Positions 49,563 to 57,602 of a DNA stretch of 64,000 nt are shown here, piece by piece; positions within the stretch are counted from its first letter, which is position 1; each line of letters starts with the position of its first letter. The stretch lies in NCBI RefSeq assembly GCF_012273515.2, contig NZ_CP050975.2, positions 1,922,001-1,986,000 of the forward strand, given 5' to 3'. The DNA comes from Streptomyces sp. RPA4-2. GTDB taxonomy: Bacteria; Actinomycetota; Actinomycetes; Streptomycetales; Streptomycetaceae. The position numbers were made by a program, and so were the translations under genes. The notes under the pieces were generated by a model. It saw only the letters and a list, made by a program, of their open reading frames with translations, did not search any database and had not been told where the DNA came from.

Positions 49563-50900
49563 ATGGACATGGCGATGATGCGCCTGAGGCGCGAGGACCC
49601 GCGTGTCGTCGGCTCGTTCAGGCTTCACAGACGGCTCGGCGCGGGTGGGATGGGCGTGGTCTACCTGGGCTCCGACCGTCGTGGGCAGCGGGTCGCGCTC
49701 AAGGTGATCCGGCCGGATCTGGCGGAGGATCAGGAGTTCCGGTCACGGTTCGCGCGCGAGGTCTCGGCGGCCCGGCGGATCAGGGGCGGCTGCACGGCCC
49801 GGCTCGTCGCCGCCGATCTCGACGCGGAGCGGCCCTGGTTCGCCACGCAGTACGTGCCGGGGCCCTCGCTGCACGACAAGGTCGCCGAGGAGGGCCCGAT
49901 GGCGGCCGCCGACGTGGCCGCCGTGGGCGCCGCGCTCTCCGAGGGACTCGTGGCGGTGCACGAGGCCGGGGTCGTGCACCGCGACCTCAAGCCGTCCAAC
50001 ATCCTGCTGTCCCCGAAGGGGCCGCGGATCATCGACTTCGGTATCGCCTGGGCGACGGGCGCCTCCACTCTCACCCACGTCGGTACGGCCGTCGGCTCGC
50101 CCGGCTTCCTGGCGCCCGAGCAGGTGCGCGGCGCCGCCGTCACCCCGGCCACGGACGTCTTCGCGCTGGGGGCCACCCTGGCGTACGCGGCGACCTCCGA
50201 CTCGCCCTTCGGACACGGCAGTTCCGAAGTGATGCTCTATCGGGTGGTGCACGAGGAACCGCAGCTGCACGGCGTGCCCGACGCACTGGCTCCGCTCGTC
50301 CGGGCCTGTCTCGCCAAGGACCCCGAGGAGCGCCCCAGCACGCTCCAACTGTCCTTGCGGCTCAAGGAGATCGCGGCTCGCGAGGCACAGGGCATGACGG
50401 ACGTCCGGCCGCCCGCGCAGCGCAACGACCCCGACCGGCCCACGGGGCGCCTCGCCGAGCAGTACGCCGAGCAGCCCACCCAGCGCCGCCCGCAGGGCAC
50501 TCCCCCGCCGCGCACCGGCGGGACGAACGGCGGCGGTTCCCGGCCCGCGCCGTCGGGTTCGCGCCCCACGCCCTCCCGGAACACCGGGCGCTCCGGCAGC
50601 CGGCCCGCGCCCCGCAGCGGTGCCGGGCGGCAGGGGCCGCGGACCACCGGGACCGGGCGCCGGCCCGCCAACCCGCGGCTGCTGCGGCAGCGCCTGTTCG
50701 TGTTCGTCGTGGTGACGCTGCTCGTCGCCCTGGGCATCGCGGTGGCGCAGGGCTGCCAGGGTCCGGCGCGGGGGCTCGACGACGGGGAGGGGCGCCAGGT
50801 CGTACGGGTCCTCCGGCAGGAGCGGCCGTCGTCCTGGCCCGCGCCCACCGGGGACACCAGGGCCGCGCGGTACGGGGGCTTCAGCGGGACGGCCGGCTAG
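49563..50900 (+). CDS. Membrane Ser/Thr protein kinase
   Basis: 445 residues from ATG 49563 (in-frame ATGs at 49569, 49575, 49578 are alternatives). Hanks-type kinase domain to about 270: glycine loop LGAGGMGVVYLG (25-36), lysine K47, HRDLKPSN (139-146), DFG (158-160), and an activation loop with TLTHVGTAVGSPGFLAPEQ. A Pro/Arg/Gly-rich juxtamembrane segment (280-373) leads to one membrane helix (378-395) and a short outside tail of about 50 residues without PASTA repeats. A sensor kinase whose signal is unknown. Confidence 0.93.
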   Translation: MDMAMMRLRREDPRVVGSFRLHRRLGAGGMGVVYLGSDRRGQRVALKVIRPDLAEDQEFRSRFAREVSAARRIRGGCTARLVAADLDAERPWFATQYVPGPSLHDKVAEEGPMAAADVAAVGAALSEGLVAVHEAGVVHRDLKPSNILLSPKGPRIIDFGIAWATGASTLTHVGTAVGSPGFLAPEQVRGAAVTPATDVFALGATLAYAATSDSPFGHGSSEVMLYRVVHEEPQLHGVPDALAPLVRACLAKDPEERPSTLQLSLRLKEIAAREAQGMTDVRPPAQRNDPDRPTGRLAEQYAEQPTQRRPQGTPPPRTGGTNGGGSRPAPSGSRPTPSRNTGRSGSRPAPRSGAGRQGPRTTGTGRRPANPRLLRQRLFVFVVVTLLVALGIAVAQGCQGPARGLDDGEGRQVVRVLRQERPSSWPAPTGDTRAARYGGFSGTAG

Positions 50901-51005
50901 CCCGAAGCGCGAGGCCGTACGGAGATCTGGACGACCGGGAGACGTCCGCGCCTCCGGGACCGAGCCCGGAACAGCTCACGCCCCCTGCGACCGGACAACC
51001 GCCGG

Positions 51006-51824
51006 TCAGACGCCGGGGCGTCCCGTCGCCACCGCGTAGAACGCGACCGCGGCCGCCGCACCCACGTTGAGGGAGTCGACGCCGCGCGCCATCGGGATGC
51101 GGACCCATTCGTCCGCCGCCATCAGGGCCTTCGTGGACAGGCCGTCGCCCTCCGCGCCGAGCATCAGCGCGACCCGTTCCATCCGGTGCGGGGCCGCCTC
51201 GTCGAGGGAACGCGCCTTCTCGTCCGGGGTGAGGGCGAGCAGCGTGAAGCCGGCCTCACGGACCGACTCCAGGCCCCTGGGCCAGCTGTCGAGACGCGCG
51301 TACGGGACGGAGAAGACCGCGCCCATGGAGACCTTCACGGAGCGGCGGTAGAGCGGGTCGGCGCAGTCCGGGGAGAGGAGGACCGCGTCCATGCCGAGGG
51401 CGGCGGCGGAGCGGAAGATCGCGCCGATGTTGGTGTGGTCGTTGACCGCCTCCATGACGACCACCCGCCGGGCGGACCCCAGGAGTTCGTCCGCCGTCGG
51501 CAATGGTTTGCGCTGCATGGAGGCGAGCGCGCCGCGGTGCACGTGGTAGCCGGTGACCTGCTCGGCGAGCTCCGGGCTGACCGCGTAGACCGGGGCCGGC
51601 AGTTCGTCGATGACATCGCGCATGACGTCGACCCACTTGGCGGACAGGAGCATGGAGCGCATCTCGTATCCGGCGTCCTTGGCCCGTCTGATGACCTTCT
51701 CGCCCTCGGCGATGAACAGGCCTTCGGCGGGTTCGCGCTTTCGGCGCAGTTCCACGTCGGTCAGGCCCGTGTAGTCGCGCAGACGAGGGTCGTCGGGGTT
51801 CTCGATGGTGATGAGATCGGCCAC
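51006..51824 (-). CDS. TrmH/SpoU-family RNA 2'-O-methyltransferase
   Basis: 272 residues. SPOUT knot methyltransferase: motif 1 EAVNDHTNIGAIFRSAAALG, motif 2 RVALMLGAEGDGLSTKAL, motif 3 VRIPMARGVDSLNVGAAAAV. An N-terminal substrate domain of about 100 residues (REPAEGLFIAEGEKVIRRA) resembles that of 23S rRNA or tRNA guanosine/cytidine methylases. The target nucleotide cannot be set. Convergent with the kinase gene. Confidence 0.92.
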   Translation of the reverse strand: MADLITIENPDDPRLRDYTGLTDVELRRKREPAEGLFIAEGEKVIRRAKDAGYEMRSMLLSAKWVDVMRDVIDELPAPVYAVSPELAEQVTGYHVHRGALASMQRKPLPTADELLGSARRVVVMEAVNDHTNIGAIFRSAAALGMDAVLLSPDCADPLYRRSVKVSMGAVFSVPYARLDSWPRGLESVREAGFTLLALTPDEKARSLDEAAPHRMERVALMLGAEGDGLSTKALMAADEWVRIPMARGVDSLNVGAAAAVAFYAVATGRPGV

Positions 51825-51888
51825 AGGGTGATACTGCCTTGTCCTGGGTGCGGTGCCAACGGCTGGGAAGAGGTCGGGTTACCCCGGG

Positions 51889-53145
51889 TTACTCGGATAC
51901 GTCCGGAGCCGGCCGTACCGGTTCTCCCGGGCCCACGTTCACGACCTCGCCGACGACGATCACCGCGGGCGGCTTCACGTCCTGCGCGACGACGGTCTCG
52001 GCGACCGTCGCCAGGGTCGCGTCGACCCTGCGCTGCGCGGCGGTCGTGCCCTCCTGGACCAGGGCGACGGGGGTGTCGGCCGGCTTGCCGTGGGCCATCA
52101 GGGTCTCGGCGATCCGGCCGATCTTGTCGACGCCCATGAGGACGACGAGTGTGCCCCGCAGGGCGGCGAGGGCCGGCCAGTCGACGAGGGAGCGTGCGTC
52201 GCCGGGGGCGACATGACCGCTCACCACGGTGAACTCATGCGCGACACCCCGGTGGGTGACCGGGATACCGGCCGCACCGGGCACGGAGATCGAGCTGGAG
52301 ATGCCGGGGACCACGGTGCAGGCGATGCCCGCCGCCGCGAGCGCCTGGGCCTCCTCCATGCCACGGCCGAAGACGAAGGGGTCGCCGCCCTTGAGACGGA
52401 CGACGGACTTGCCCTGTTTCGCGTGCTCGATCAACGCGTTGTTGATCGCTTCCTGGGCCATGTACCGGCCGTACGGGATCTTCGCCGCGTCGATGACCTC
52501 GACATGCGGCGGGAGTTCGGCCAGCAGGTCGCGCGGGCCGAGGCGGTCGGCGATGACCACGTCGGCCTCGGCGAGCAGACGGCGGCCGCGGACCGTGATC
52601 AGGTCCGGGTCACCGGGGCCGCCACCGACCAGGGCGACACCCGGGGCACGGGTGCGGTGGTGCGGCGCCACCAGGGTCCCGTCGCGGAGTCCCTCGACCA
52701 CCGCGTCGCGGATCGCCGCCGTGTGCCGGGGATCGCGGCCCCGCGCGTCCGTCGTGAGGACCGCGACCGTCACGCCCTCGCTGTGCCCCGTCGCCGGGGT
52801 CCAGGCCGTCGCCGCGTCGGCGTCGTCGGAGCGGACGCACCAGACGCGGTGCCGTTCCGCCTCGGCGGAGGCCGCCGCGCTCGCCCCGGGATCGCTGGTG
52901 GCGATCAGGGCGTACCAGGCACCGGCGAGGTCGCCGTCCTCGTAGCGACGCCTGGTCCAGGTGATCTCGCCCGCGTCCGCCATCGCCTCGACGGAGGGCG
53001 TCGCCTCCGGTGACACGAGGTGGACGTCCGCGCCCGCGGCGATGAGCGCGGGGAGACGGCGCTGGGCCACCTGGCCGCCGCCGAGGACGACCACGCGGCG
53101 GCCGGTGAGGCGGAGACCTACGGGGTAGGCGGGGTGTTCGGCCAT
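51889..53145 (-). CDS. cobA: Uroporphyrinogen-III C-methyltransferase fused to precorrin-2 dehydrogenase-like domain
   Basis: 418 residues from ATG 53145. N-terminal NAD-binding domain (VVVLGGGQVAQRRLPALI, G22-G24) like the CysG/SirC oxidase/ferrochelatase, then the SUMT domain from about 165: ALVGGGPGDPDLITVRGRRLL, VVRLKGGDPFVFGRGMEE, VVPGISSSISVPGAAGIPVTHRG. Makes precorrin-2, the branch point to cobalamin and sirohaem. The neighbouring cob genes favour cobalamin, but the N-terminal domain also allows sirohaem. Located 227 bases from cobT on the same strand. Confidence 0.93.
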   Translation of the reverse strand: MAEHPAYPVGLRLTGRRVVVLGGGQVAQRRLPALIAAGADVHLVSPEATPSVEAMADAGEITWTRRRYEDGDLAGAWYALIATSDPGASAAASAEAERHRVWCVRSDDADAATAWTPATGHSEGVTVAVLTTDARGRDPRHTAAIRDAVVEGLRDGTLVAPHHRTRAPGVALVGGGPGDPDLITVRGRRLLAEADVVIADRLGPRDLLAELPPHVEVIDAAKIPYGRYMAQEAINNALIEHAKQGKSVVRLKGGDPFVFGRGMEEAQALAAAGIACTVVPGISSSISVPGAAGIPVTHRGVAHEFTVVSGHVAPGDARSLVDWPALAALRGTLVVLMGVDKIGRIAETLMAHGKPADTPVALVQEGTTAAQRRVDATLATVAETVVAQDVKPPAVIVVGEVVNVGPGEPVRPAPDVSE

Positions 53146-53321
53146 GGCGGTGCGGCTCCTCGTACGGACGGTGCGGTGGGGCGCGCCGCGGCTGTGGAGC
53201 GGCCCTGACGTGGGGATTTTAGGCGCCGGTCCGGTGAACGGGCCGGGTGGGGGTTCCTTCCCGGGCCCGCCTCCTCCCGAAACCGGGGCGGTGCCCGGCC
53301 CGGCGTGCGGGCGCGTCCGCG

Positions 53322-53363
53322 GTGGTGGGCGGTGGTCCGCACCGCGGAACACCTGCCCACCAC
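53322..53363 (-). terminator. Hairpin downstream of the bluB-cobT fusion
   Basis: GTGGTGGGC (53322-53330) and GCCCACCAC (53355-53363) pair perfectly, nine bases past the cobT stop, enclosing further complementary bases (GGT/ACC). Likely ends the cobT transcript before cobA. Confidence 0.55.
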
Positions 53364-53372
53364 GCCCGGCCG

Positions 53373-56300
53373 CTACTTCTCGGTGACCCCCGCGGAATCG
53401 AACGTCGCCACCTCGTGCATGGCGCGCGCCGCGCTCTGCACCACGGGCAGGGCCAGCAGGGCGCCGGTGCCCTCGCCGAGGCGGAGGTCGAGGTCGATCA
53501 GCGGGCGCAGGCCCAGCTTGTTCAGGGCCGCCACATGGCCCGGTTCCGCGCTGCGGTGGCCCGCGATGCAGGCCGCGAGCACCTCGGGAGCGACGGCGCG
53601 GGCCACCAGGGCCGCCGCGCCGGCGCTGACACCGTCCAGGATCACCGGCGTACGGAGCGAGGCACCGCCCAGCAACAGGCCGACCATCGCCGCGTGTTCG
53701 AGGCCGCCGATGGCCGCGAGGACGCCGATGGGGTCGGCCGGGTCCGGCTGATGGAGTTCGATGGCGCGCCGCACGACCTCGGTCTTGCGGGCCAGGGTCT
53801 CGTCGTTGATGCCGGTGCCCCGGCCCGTCACCTCGGACGGGTCGGCACCGGTGAAGACCGAGATCAGGGCGGCGGACGCGGTGGTGTTGGCGATGCCCAT
53901 CTCACCGGTCAGCAGTGCCTTGTTGCCGGCCGCCACCAGGTCGCGGGCCGTCTCGATGCCCACCTCGATCGCCGCGGTGACCTCCTCGCGGGTCATCGCG
54001 GGACCGGTGGTCATGTCGGCGGTGCCCGCGCGGACCTTGCGCGGCAGGAGCCCCGGCGTCGCGGGGAGGTCGGAGGCGACGCCCACGTCGACGACGCAGA
54101 CCTCCGCCCCGACCTGGTTGGCGAACGCGTTGCAGACCGCGCCGCCGCCCAGGAAGTTGGCCACCATCTGGGCGGTGACCTCCTGCGGCCACGGGGTGAC
54201 GCCCTGGGCGTGCACACCGTGGTCGCCGGCGAAGATCGCGACGGCGGCGGGCTCCGGGATCGGCGGCGGGCACATCCGGGACAGACCCGACAGCTGCGCG
54301 GAGATGATCTCCAGCATGCCGAGCGCGCCCGCGGGCTTGGTCATCCGCTTCTGCCGCTCCCAGGCCTCGCCGAGCGCCTTGGCGTCCAGCGGGCGGATGT
54401 TGGAGACGGTCTCGGCGAGCAGGTCGTGCGGCTCCTCGCCGGGCAGCGCGCGTCGGCCGTACGTCTCCTCGTGCACGACCCAGGACAGCGGACGGCGCTT
54501 GGACCAGCCCGCCTGCATGAGCTCGGGCTCCTCCGGGAACTCGTCGACGTAGCCGACGCAGAGATACGCCACGACGTCCAGGTGTTCGGGCAGTCCGAGG
54601 GCGCGGACCATCTCGCGCTCGTCGAAGAAACTGACCCAGCCGACACCGAGGCCCTCGGCGCGCGCCGCGAGCCACAGGTTCTGGACGGCGAGCGCGGACG
54701 AGTAGGGGGCCATCTGCGGCTGGGTGTGCCGGCCCAGGGTGTGGCGGCCGCCGCGGGTCGGGTCGGCGGTGACGACGATGTTCACCGGGGTGTCGAGGAT
54801 CGCCTCGATCTTCAGTTCCTTGAACTGCTTGGCACGGCCCTTGGGCAGCGACTTGGCGTACGCCTCGCGCTGGCGGGCCGCCAGTTCGTGCATCGTGCGG
54901 CGGGTCTCGGCGGAACGGATGACGACGAAGTCCCAGGGCTGGGAGTGGCCCACGGACGGCGCGGTGTGCGCGGCCTCCAGGACCCGCAGCAGGACGTCGT
55001 GCGGGATCGGGTCGTTGCGGAAGCCGTTGCGGATGTCGCGGCGCTCGCGCATCACGCGCAGGACCGCCTCGCGTTCCGCGTCGTCGTAGCCGGGGGCCGC
55101 CGGGCCGGTGGACTCTCGTACGTCTTCCACTGCGGCCGTGCTCTCTTCCTGGTCGGCGACCTGGGTGTCCAGGTCCTCCGCTTGCTGTGCGACTACGGGC
55201 TCCGGGTCCGCGTCGAGCGGCTCCGGCACGGGGGGCGCCTCCGCCTCGCGGGGTGCGGGCACCGGGGCCGCGTGCTCCTCCTGGTGGGCGGGAGCCTCCG
55301 TGATCCCTCCGGGCGCGGCCTCCGGCGGGCCGTCGAAGGCCGGGGCCTGCTCGTGGGCGGGCGCGTCGGCCGGGAGCCACTCCTGCGTGGGCAGCGGCGG
55401 CACGGTCATGGCGTGCGGCGGGGTCGGGGCGAGGTGCGGGGTCGTCGGCACCTGTCCGTCGACGGGCACGAACCGGCCGAGCGAGTCGTCCGCCGAGGGG
55501 TCCGTGGAAACGTTCCGGAAGCCGGCCTCGTCCCGCGCCTCGCCGTGGAGGTCCTCGTCGTGCGACGGGTTCGCCGCGTGGGACGCCCCGTCGTGCGGCT
55601 GGTTCGCGGGCGGGTGGGACGCCTCGCCGTGCGCGGCGACGCCGCCCGGGACGCCGGGGGCGGCCTCGGCGAACGCGGCGTGCGCCTCGGCGGGGGGCGC
55701 GAACTGGGCGGCCTGGACCGGGAAGGCGCCGGCACCGGGCACCGCCCGGCCGTACGAGTCGTCCGCGGCCGGTGTCCGCGCTTCGGCGGGCTCGGGTGCC
55801 AGGGAGGGAACCTGGGGGTGCGGGGCGGACGCGGGCTGCGCGGCCTCCGCGAATCCGCCCTCCGCCCCGCCCGCTCGGCCACCTGCCGCGACGTGCGCGA
55901 ACCGGTCCGCCGATTCCGGGATGTGGACACCGGCGTCGACGAACCGGACGGCGCGGTCCGGGAACCGCGCCGCCTGCTCGGCCGCGTGGGCGGCCTGCTC
56001 GACGAAGGGGACGGCTTGGCCCGCGAAGTGCACGCCCTGATCGGTGAGGTGGCCCGCCGGGTCGGCGAGATGGACGGACGGGTCACCGCCGGCCGGGGCG
56101 ACCGGGTGAGCCGCCTGGTCCTGGTGGGCGGCCTCGTCCTGAGCGAGGCGGTCCTGCGCGGCCTCGTCCTGGACGGACTGGAACGCCTGCTCGGGCGTCA
56201 GGTCCCCTTCGTCCACGGGAACCCCTGCCGGAGCGGCCACGGGTCCGGACACGTGGGCGTCGGGCACCTGCTCGGCGGCATCGTCGTCCGCCGTCGGCTC

Positions 56301-57257
56301 CGTGTGCGAAGCGTCGCCGGCCGCCGCGAACGCGTCGGCGTCGGGGGTCTCCGGGACCCGGGGGTCCGGCGTGTGGGTGGCCTCGGGGCCCTGCGCGGCC
56401 TCCGGACCCGCCTGCGCGAGGTGCTCCTGTGCCGGCTCGGCCGTGCGGTCGGCCTCCGGTGCCGCGAGAGCCGCGTCCGCGGCCGCCAGGTCGACGTCGG
56501 CGTCTGCGTCTGCGTCGAGAGGCGACGCGAGTCCTGTGTGCCTGTGCCCGGCCTCTTCGACGGCCTGGTGCGCCAGGGGGGACTCCGCGGTACCCGACGC
56601 TTCGTCATACGTCGGCGCCGCCCCGAACGCCGTCTCCGGTCCGGCGGTGAAGCCGGCCTCGGAGCCCTGCCCCGCGCCCGGGACGACCGTTTCTTCAGCC
56701 GTCGGCCCGGGACCGGCGGGCGGCGCCCCCCAGGGCACCGCGCCCTGCGGCGGGATCTCGGAGAGCTGCGGCACGTCGAGGTACTCGGGACCCACCGTCG
56801 CAGGACCGGCGTGCCGGACCGGGGTCGCGGGGTTCATCGCGTGGGCGGGGGTGGCGAGCGGTGCGGAGGCGGGTCCGCGGTCGGCGAGCGAGCGCACCGG
56901 TCCGGCGGAGACGTCCGGGGTCGGCGGGCCGAGGTGCAGTGGGCGGCGCGGCACGACCGGCTGCGCGGCGGGTACGGACCCGGCCCCGCGGACGGCGCTG
57001 AGGTCGACCGAACCGCTGTCCCGGCCGGCGGTCTCGTGCGGACCCGGTTCGTGGACGAGGGGCTGGGGGGCCGGCGGGCCCACCTCGTTGCCCCAGGCGC
57101 CCTGGGCACCCGGCATGAGGAGCAGGTCGTCGTCCTCGGCGTGGTTCTCGGAGGGGTCGAGGAAGGTGTACGCGTCCGGGGCGGGGGCGCCCGGCTGCTC
57201 CACCATGCCTGCGTTCTCCGGCAGTCCCTCGCCCGGGACCTGGCCGGTGTCGGTCAT
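53373..57257 (-). CDS. cobT: BluB-CobT fusion with long disordered N-terminus (1294 residues)
   Basis: From ATG 57257 with GAGGGG seven bases upstream. Residues 1-~720 are Pro/Ala/Glu/His-rich and disordered, including nine tandem heptads (395-457). Residues ~723-935 are a BluB nitroreductase-fold domain (RNGFRNDPIPHDVLLRVL, AAHTAPSVGHSQPWDFVVIR, VGWVSFFDER), which makes 5,6-dimethylbenzimidazole from FMNH2. Residues ~948-1294 are CobT (IFAGDHGVHAQGVTPWPQEV, GEMGIANTTASAALI, GTGINDETL), which joins that base to nicotinate mononucleotide. Both enzymes make the lower ligand of B12, so fusion is logical. The very long N-terminus is the odd part. Confidence 0.93.
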   Translation of the reverse strand: MTDTGQVPGEGLPENAGMVEQPGAPAPDAYTFLDPSENHAEDDDLLLMPGAQGAWGNEVGPPAPQPLVHEPGPHETAGRDSGSVDLSAVRGAGSVPAAQPVVPRRPLHLGPPTPDVSAGPVRSLADRGPASAPLATPAHAMNPATPVRHAGPATVGPEYLDVPQLSEIPPQGAVPWGAPPAGPGPTAEETVVPGAGQGSEAGFTAGPETAFGAAPTYDEASGTAESPLAHQAVEEAGHRHTGLASPLDADADADVDLAAADAALAAPEADRTAEPAQEHLAQAGPEAAQGPEATHTPDPRVPETPDADAFAAAGDASHTEPTADDDAAEQVPDAHVSGPVAAPAGVPVDEGDLTPEQAFQSVQDEAAQDRLAQDEAAHQDQAAHPVAPAGGDPSVHLADPAGHLTDQGVHFAGQAVPFVEQAAHAAEQAARFPDRAVRFVDAGVHIPESADRFAHVAAGGRAGGAEGGFAEAAQPASAPHPQVPSLAPEPAEARTPAADDSYGRAVPGAGAFPVQAAQFAPPAEAHAAFAEAAPGVPGGVAAHGEASHPPANQPHDGASHAANPSHDEDLHGEARDEAGFRNVSTDPSADDSLGRFVPVDGQVPTTPHLAPTPPHAMTVPPLPTQEWLPADAPAHEQAPAFDGPPEAAPGGITEAPAHQEEHAAPVPAPREAEAPPVPEPLDADPEPVVAQQAEDLDTQVADQEESTAAVEDVRESTGPAAPGYDDAEREAVLRVMRERRDIRNGFRNDPIPHDVLLRVLEAAHTAPSVGHSQPWDFVVIRSAETRRTMHELAARQREAYAKSLPKGRAKQFKELKIEAILDTPVNIVVTADPTRGGRHTLGRHTQPQMAPYSSALAVQNLWLAARAEGLGVGWVSFFDEREMVRALGLPEHLDVVAYLCVGYVDEFPEEPELMQAGWSKRRPLSWVVHEETYGRRALPGEEPHDLLAETVSNIRPLDAKALGEAWERQKRMTKPAGALGMLEIISAQLSGLSRMCPPPIPEPAAVAIFAGDHGVHAQGVTPWPQEVTAQMVANFLGGGAVCNAFANQVGAEVCVVDVGVASDLPATPGLLPRKVRAGTADMTTGPAMTREEVTAAIEVGIETARDLVAAGNKALLTGEMGIANTTASAALISVFTGADPSEVTGRGTGINDETLARKTEVVRRAIELHQPDPADPIGVLAAIGGLEHAAMVGLLLGGASLRTPVILDGVSAGAAALVARAVAPEVLAACIAGHRSAEPGHVAALNKLGLRPLIDLDLRLGEGTGALLALPVVQSAARAMHEVATFDSAGVTEK
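55887..56075 (-). repeat. Nine tandem heptad repeats inside the BluB-CobT N-terminus
   Basis: Codons 395-457 encode nine consecutive seven-residue units: VHLADPA, GHLTDQG, VHFAGQA, VPFVEQA, AHAAEQA, ARFPDRA, VRFVDAG, VHIPESA, DRFAHVA. Consensus V-H/R-F-x-x-Q/x-A. Spacing is exact throughout; aromatic or aliphatic residues recur at position three. Confidence 0.85.
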
Positions 57258-57380
57258 GCGTACCCCTCGCCCATCGGTTAGTGCTTCCAAGTCCTGCTCG
57301 CCCGGAACGGCGCACCGACCGCCCCACAGTGAAGAACGAGCGTGCGTGCCCAGCGGCACGAACGACCGGCCAACAAAGAC

Positions 57381-57405
57381 GACAAAGCCATTAACTGGCA
57401 TTGTC
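57381..57405. promoter_or_regulatory. 25-bp dyad operator upstream of cobT
   Basis: GACAAAGCCA-TTAAC-TGGCATTGTC: 10-bp arms with one mismatch around an AT-rich 5-base centre, 124 bases upstream of the cobT start. The shape fits a homodimeric repressor site. Regulator unknown. Confidence 0.5.
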
Positions 57406-57577
57406 CCGGTCGTCCGACCCTCGCGACAGCTTGATCCGCGACGGCCCGCTGTGGACTGCGCCACGTTGCGCGTCCTCCGGTTCTGCCGTACCACACTCGC
57501 CTCAAAACGGGCGCGTTTTCCGGACATTGGCCCACGAAAGGCCGATCATCCGGGCGCGGTACAACGATCGGCCAGCC

Positions 57578-57591
57578 TACCGCGCGCGGTA
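57578..57591. promoter_or_regulatory. 14-bp perfect palindrome TACCGCGCGCGGTA
   Basis: Self-complementary over all 14 bases, near the 3' end of cobL and upstream of cobT. The half site GCGGTAC recurs at 57556-57562. Either a regulator site or a hairpin-type end of the cobL transcript. Confidence 0.4.
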
Positions 57592-57602
57592 CGACAACAG
57601 GA

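Larger units (their letters stand above)
57258..57602. other. Upstream region of bluB-cobT with operator-like palindromes
   Basis: 345 bases, no gene supported (the cobT frame stays open to 57527 but lacks a ribosome-binding site). Holds a 25-bp dyad (57381-57405), a 14-bp perfect palindrome (57578-57591), GCCGATC/GATCGGC arms (57541-57572) and two GCGCGGTACRAC direct copies (57554-57564 and 57584-57594). I looked for the cobalamin-riboswitch B12 box and its conserved flanks and did not find them. Confidence 0.55.

Noticed and set aside
53247..57281. A 1344-codon open frame on the plus strand opposite bluB-cobT
   Set aside because: Its translation is Arg/Gly/Val-rich without domains, while the minus strand encodes clear BluB and CobT domains; long antisense frames are expected at this GC content.
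57258..57602. Cobalamin riboswitch before bluB-cobT
   Set aside because: The B12 box and its conserved flanks could not be found by eye on the minus strand; needs a covariance search for certainty.
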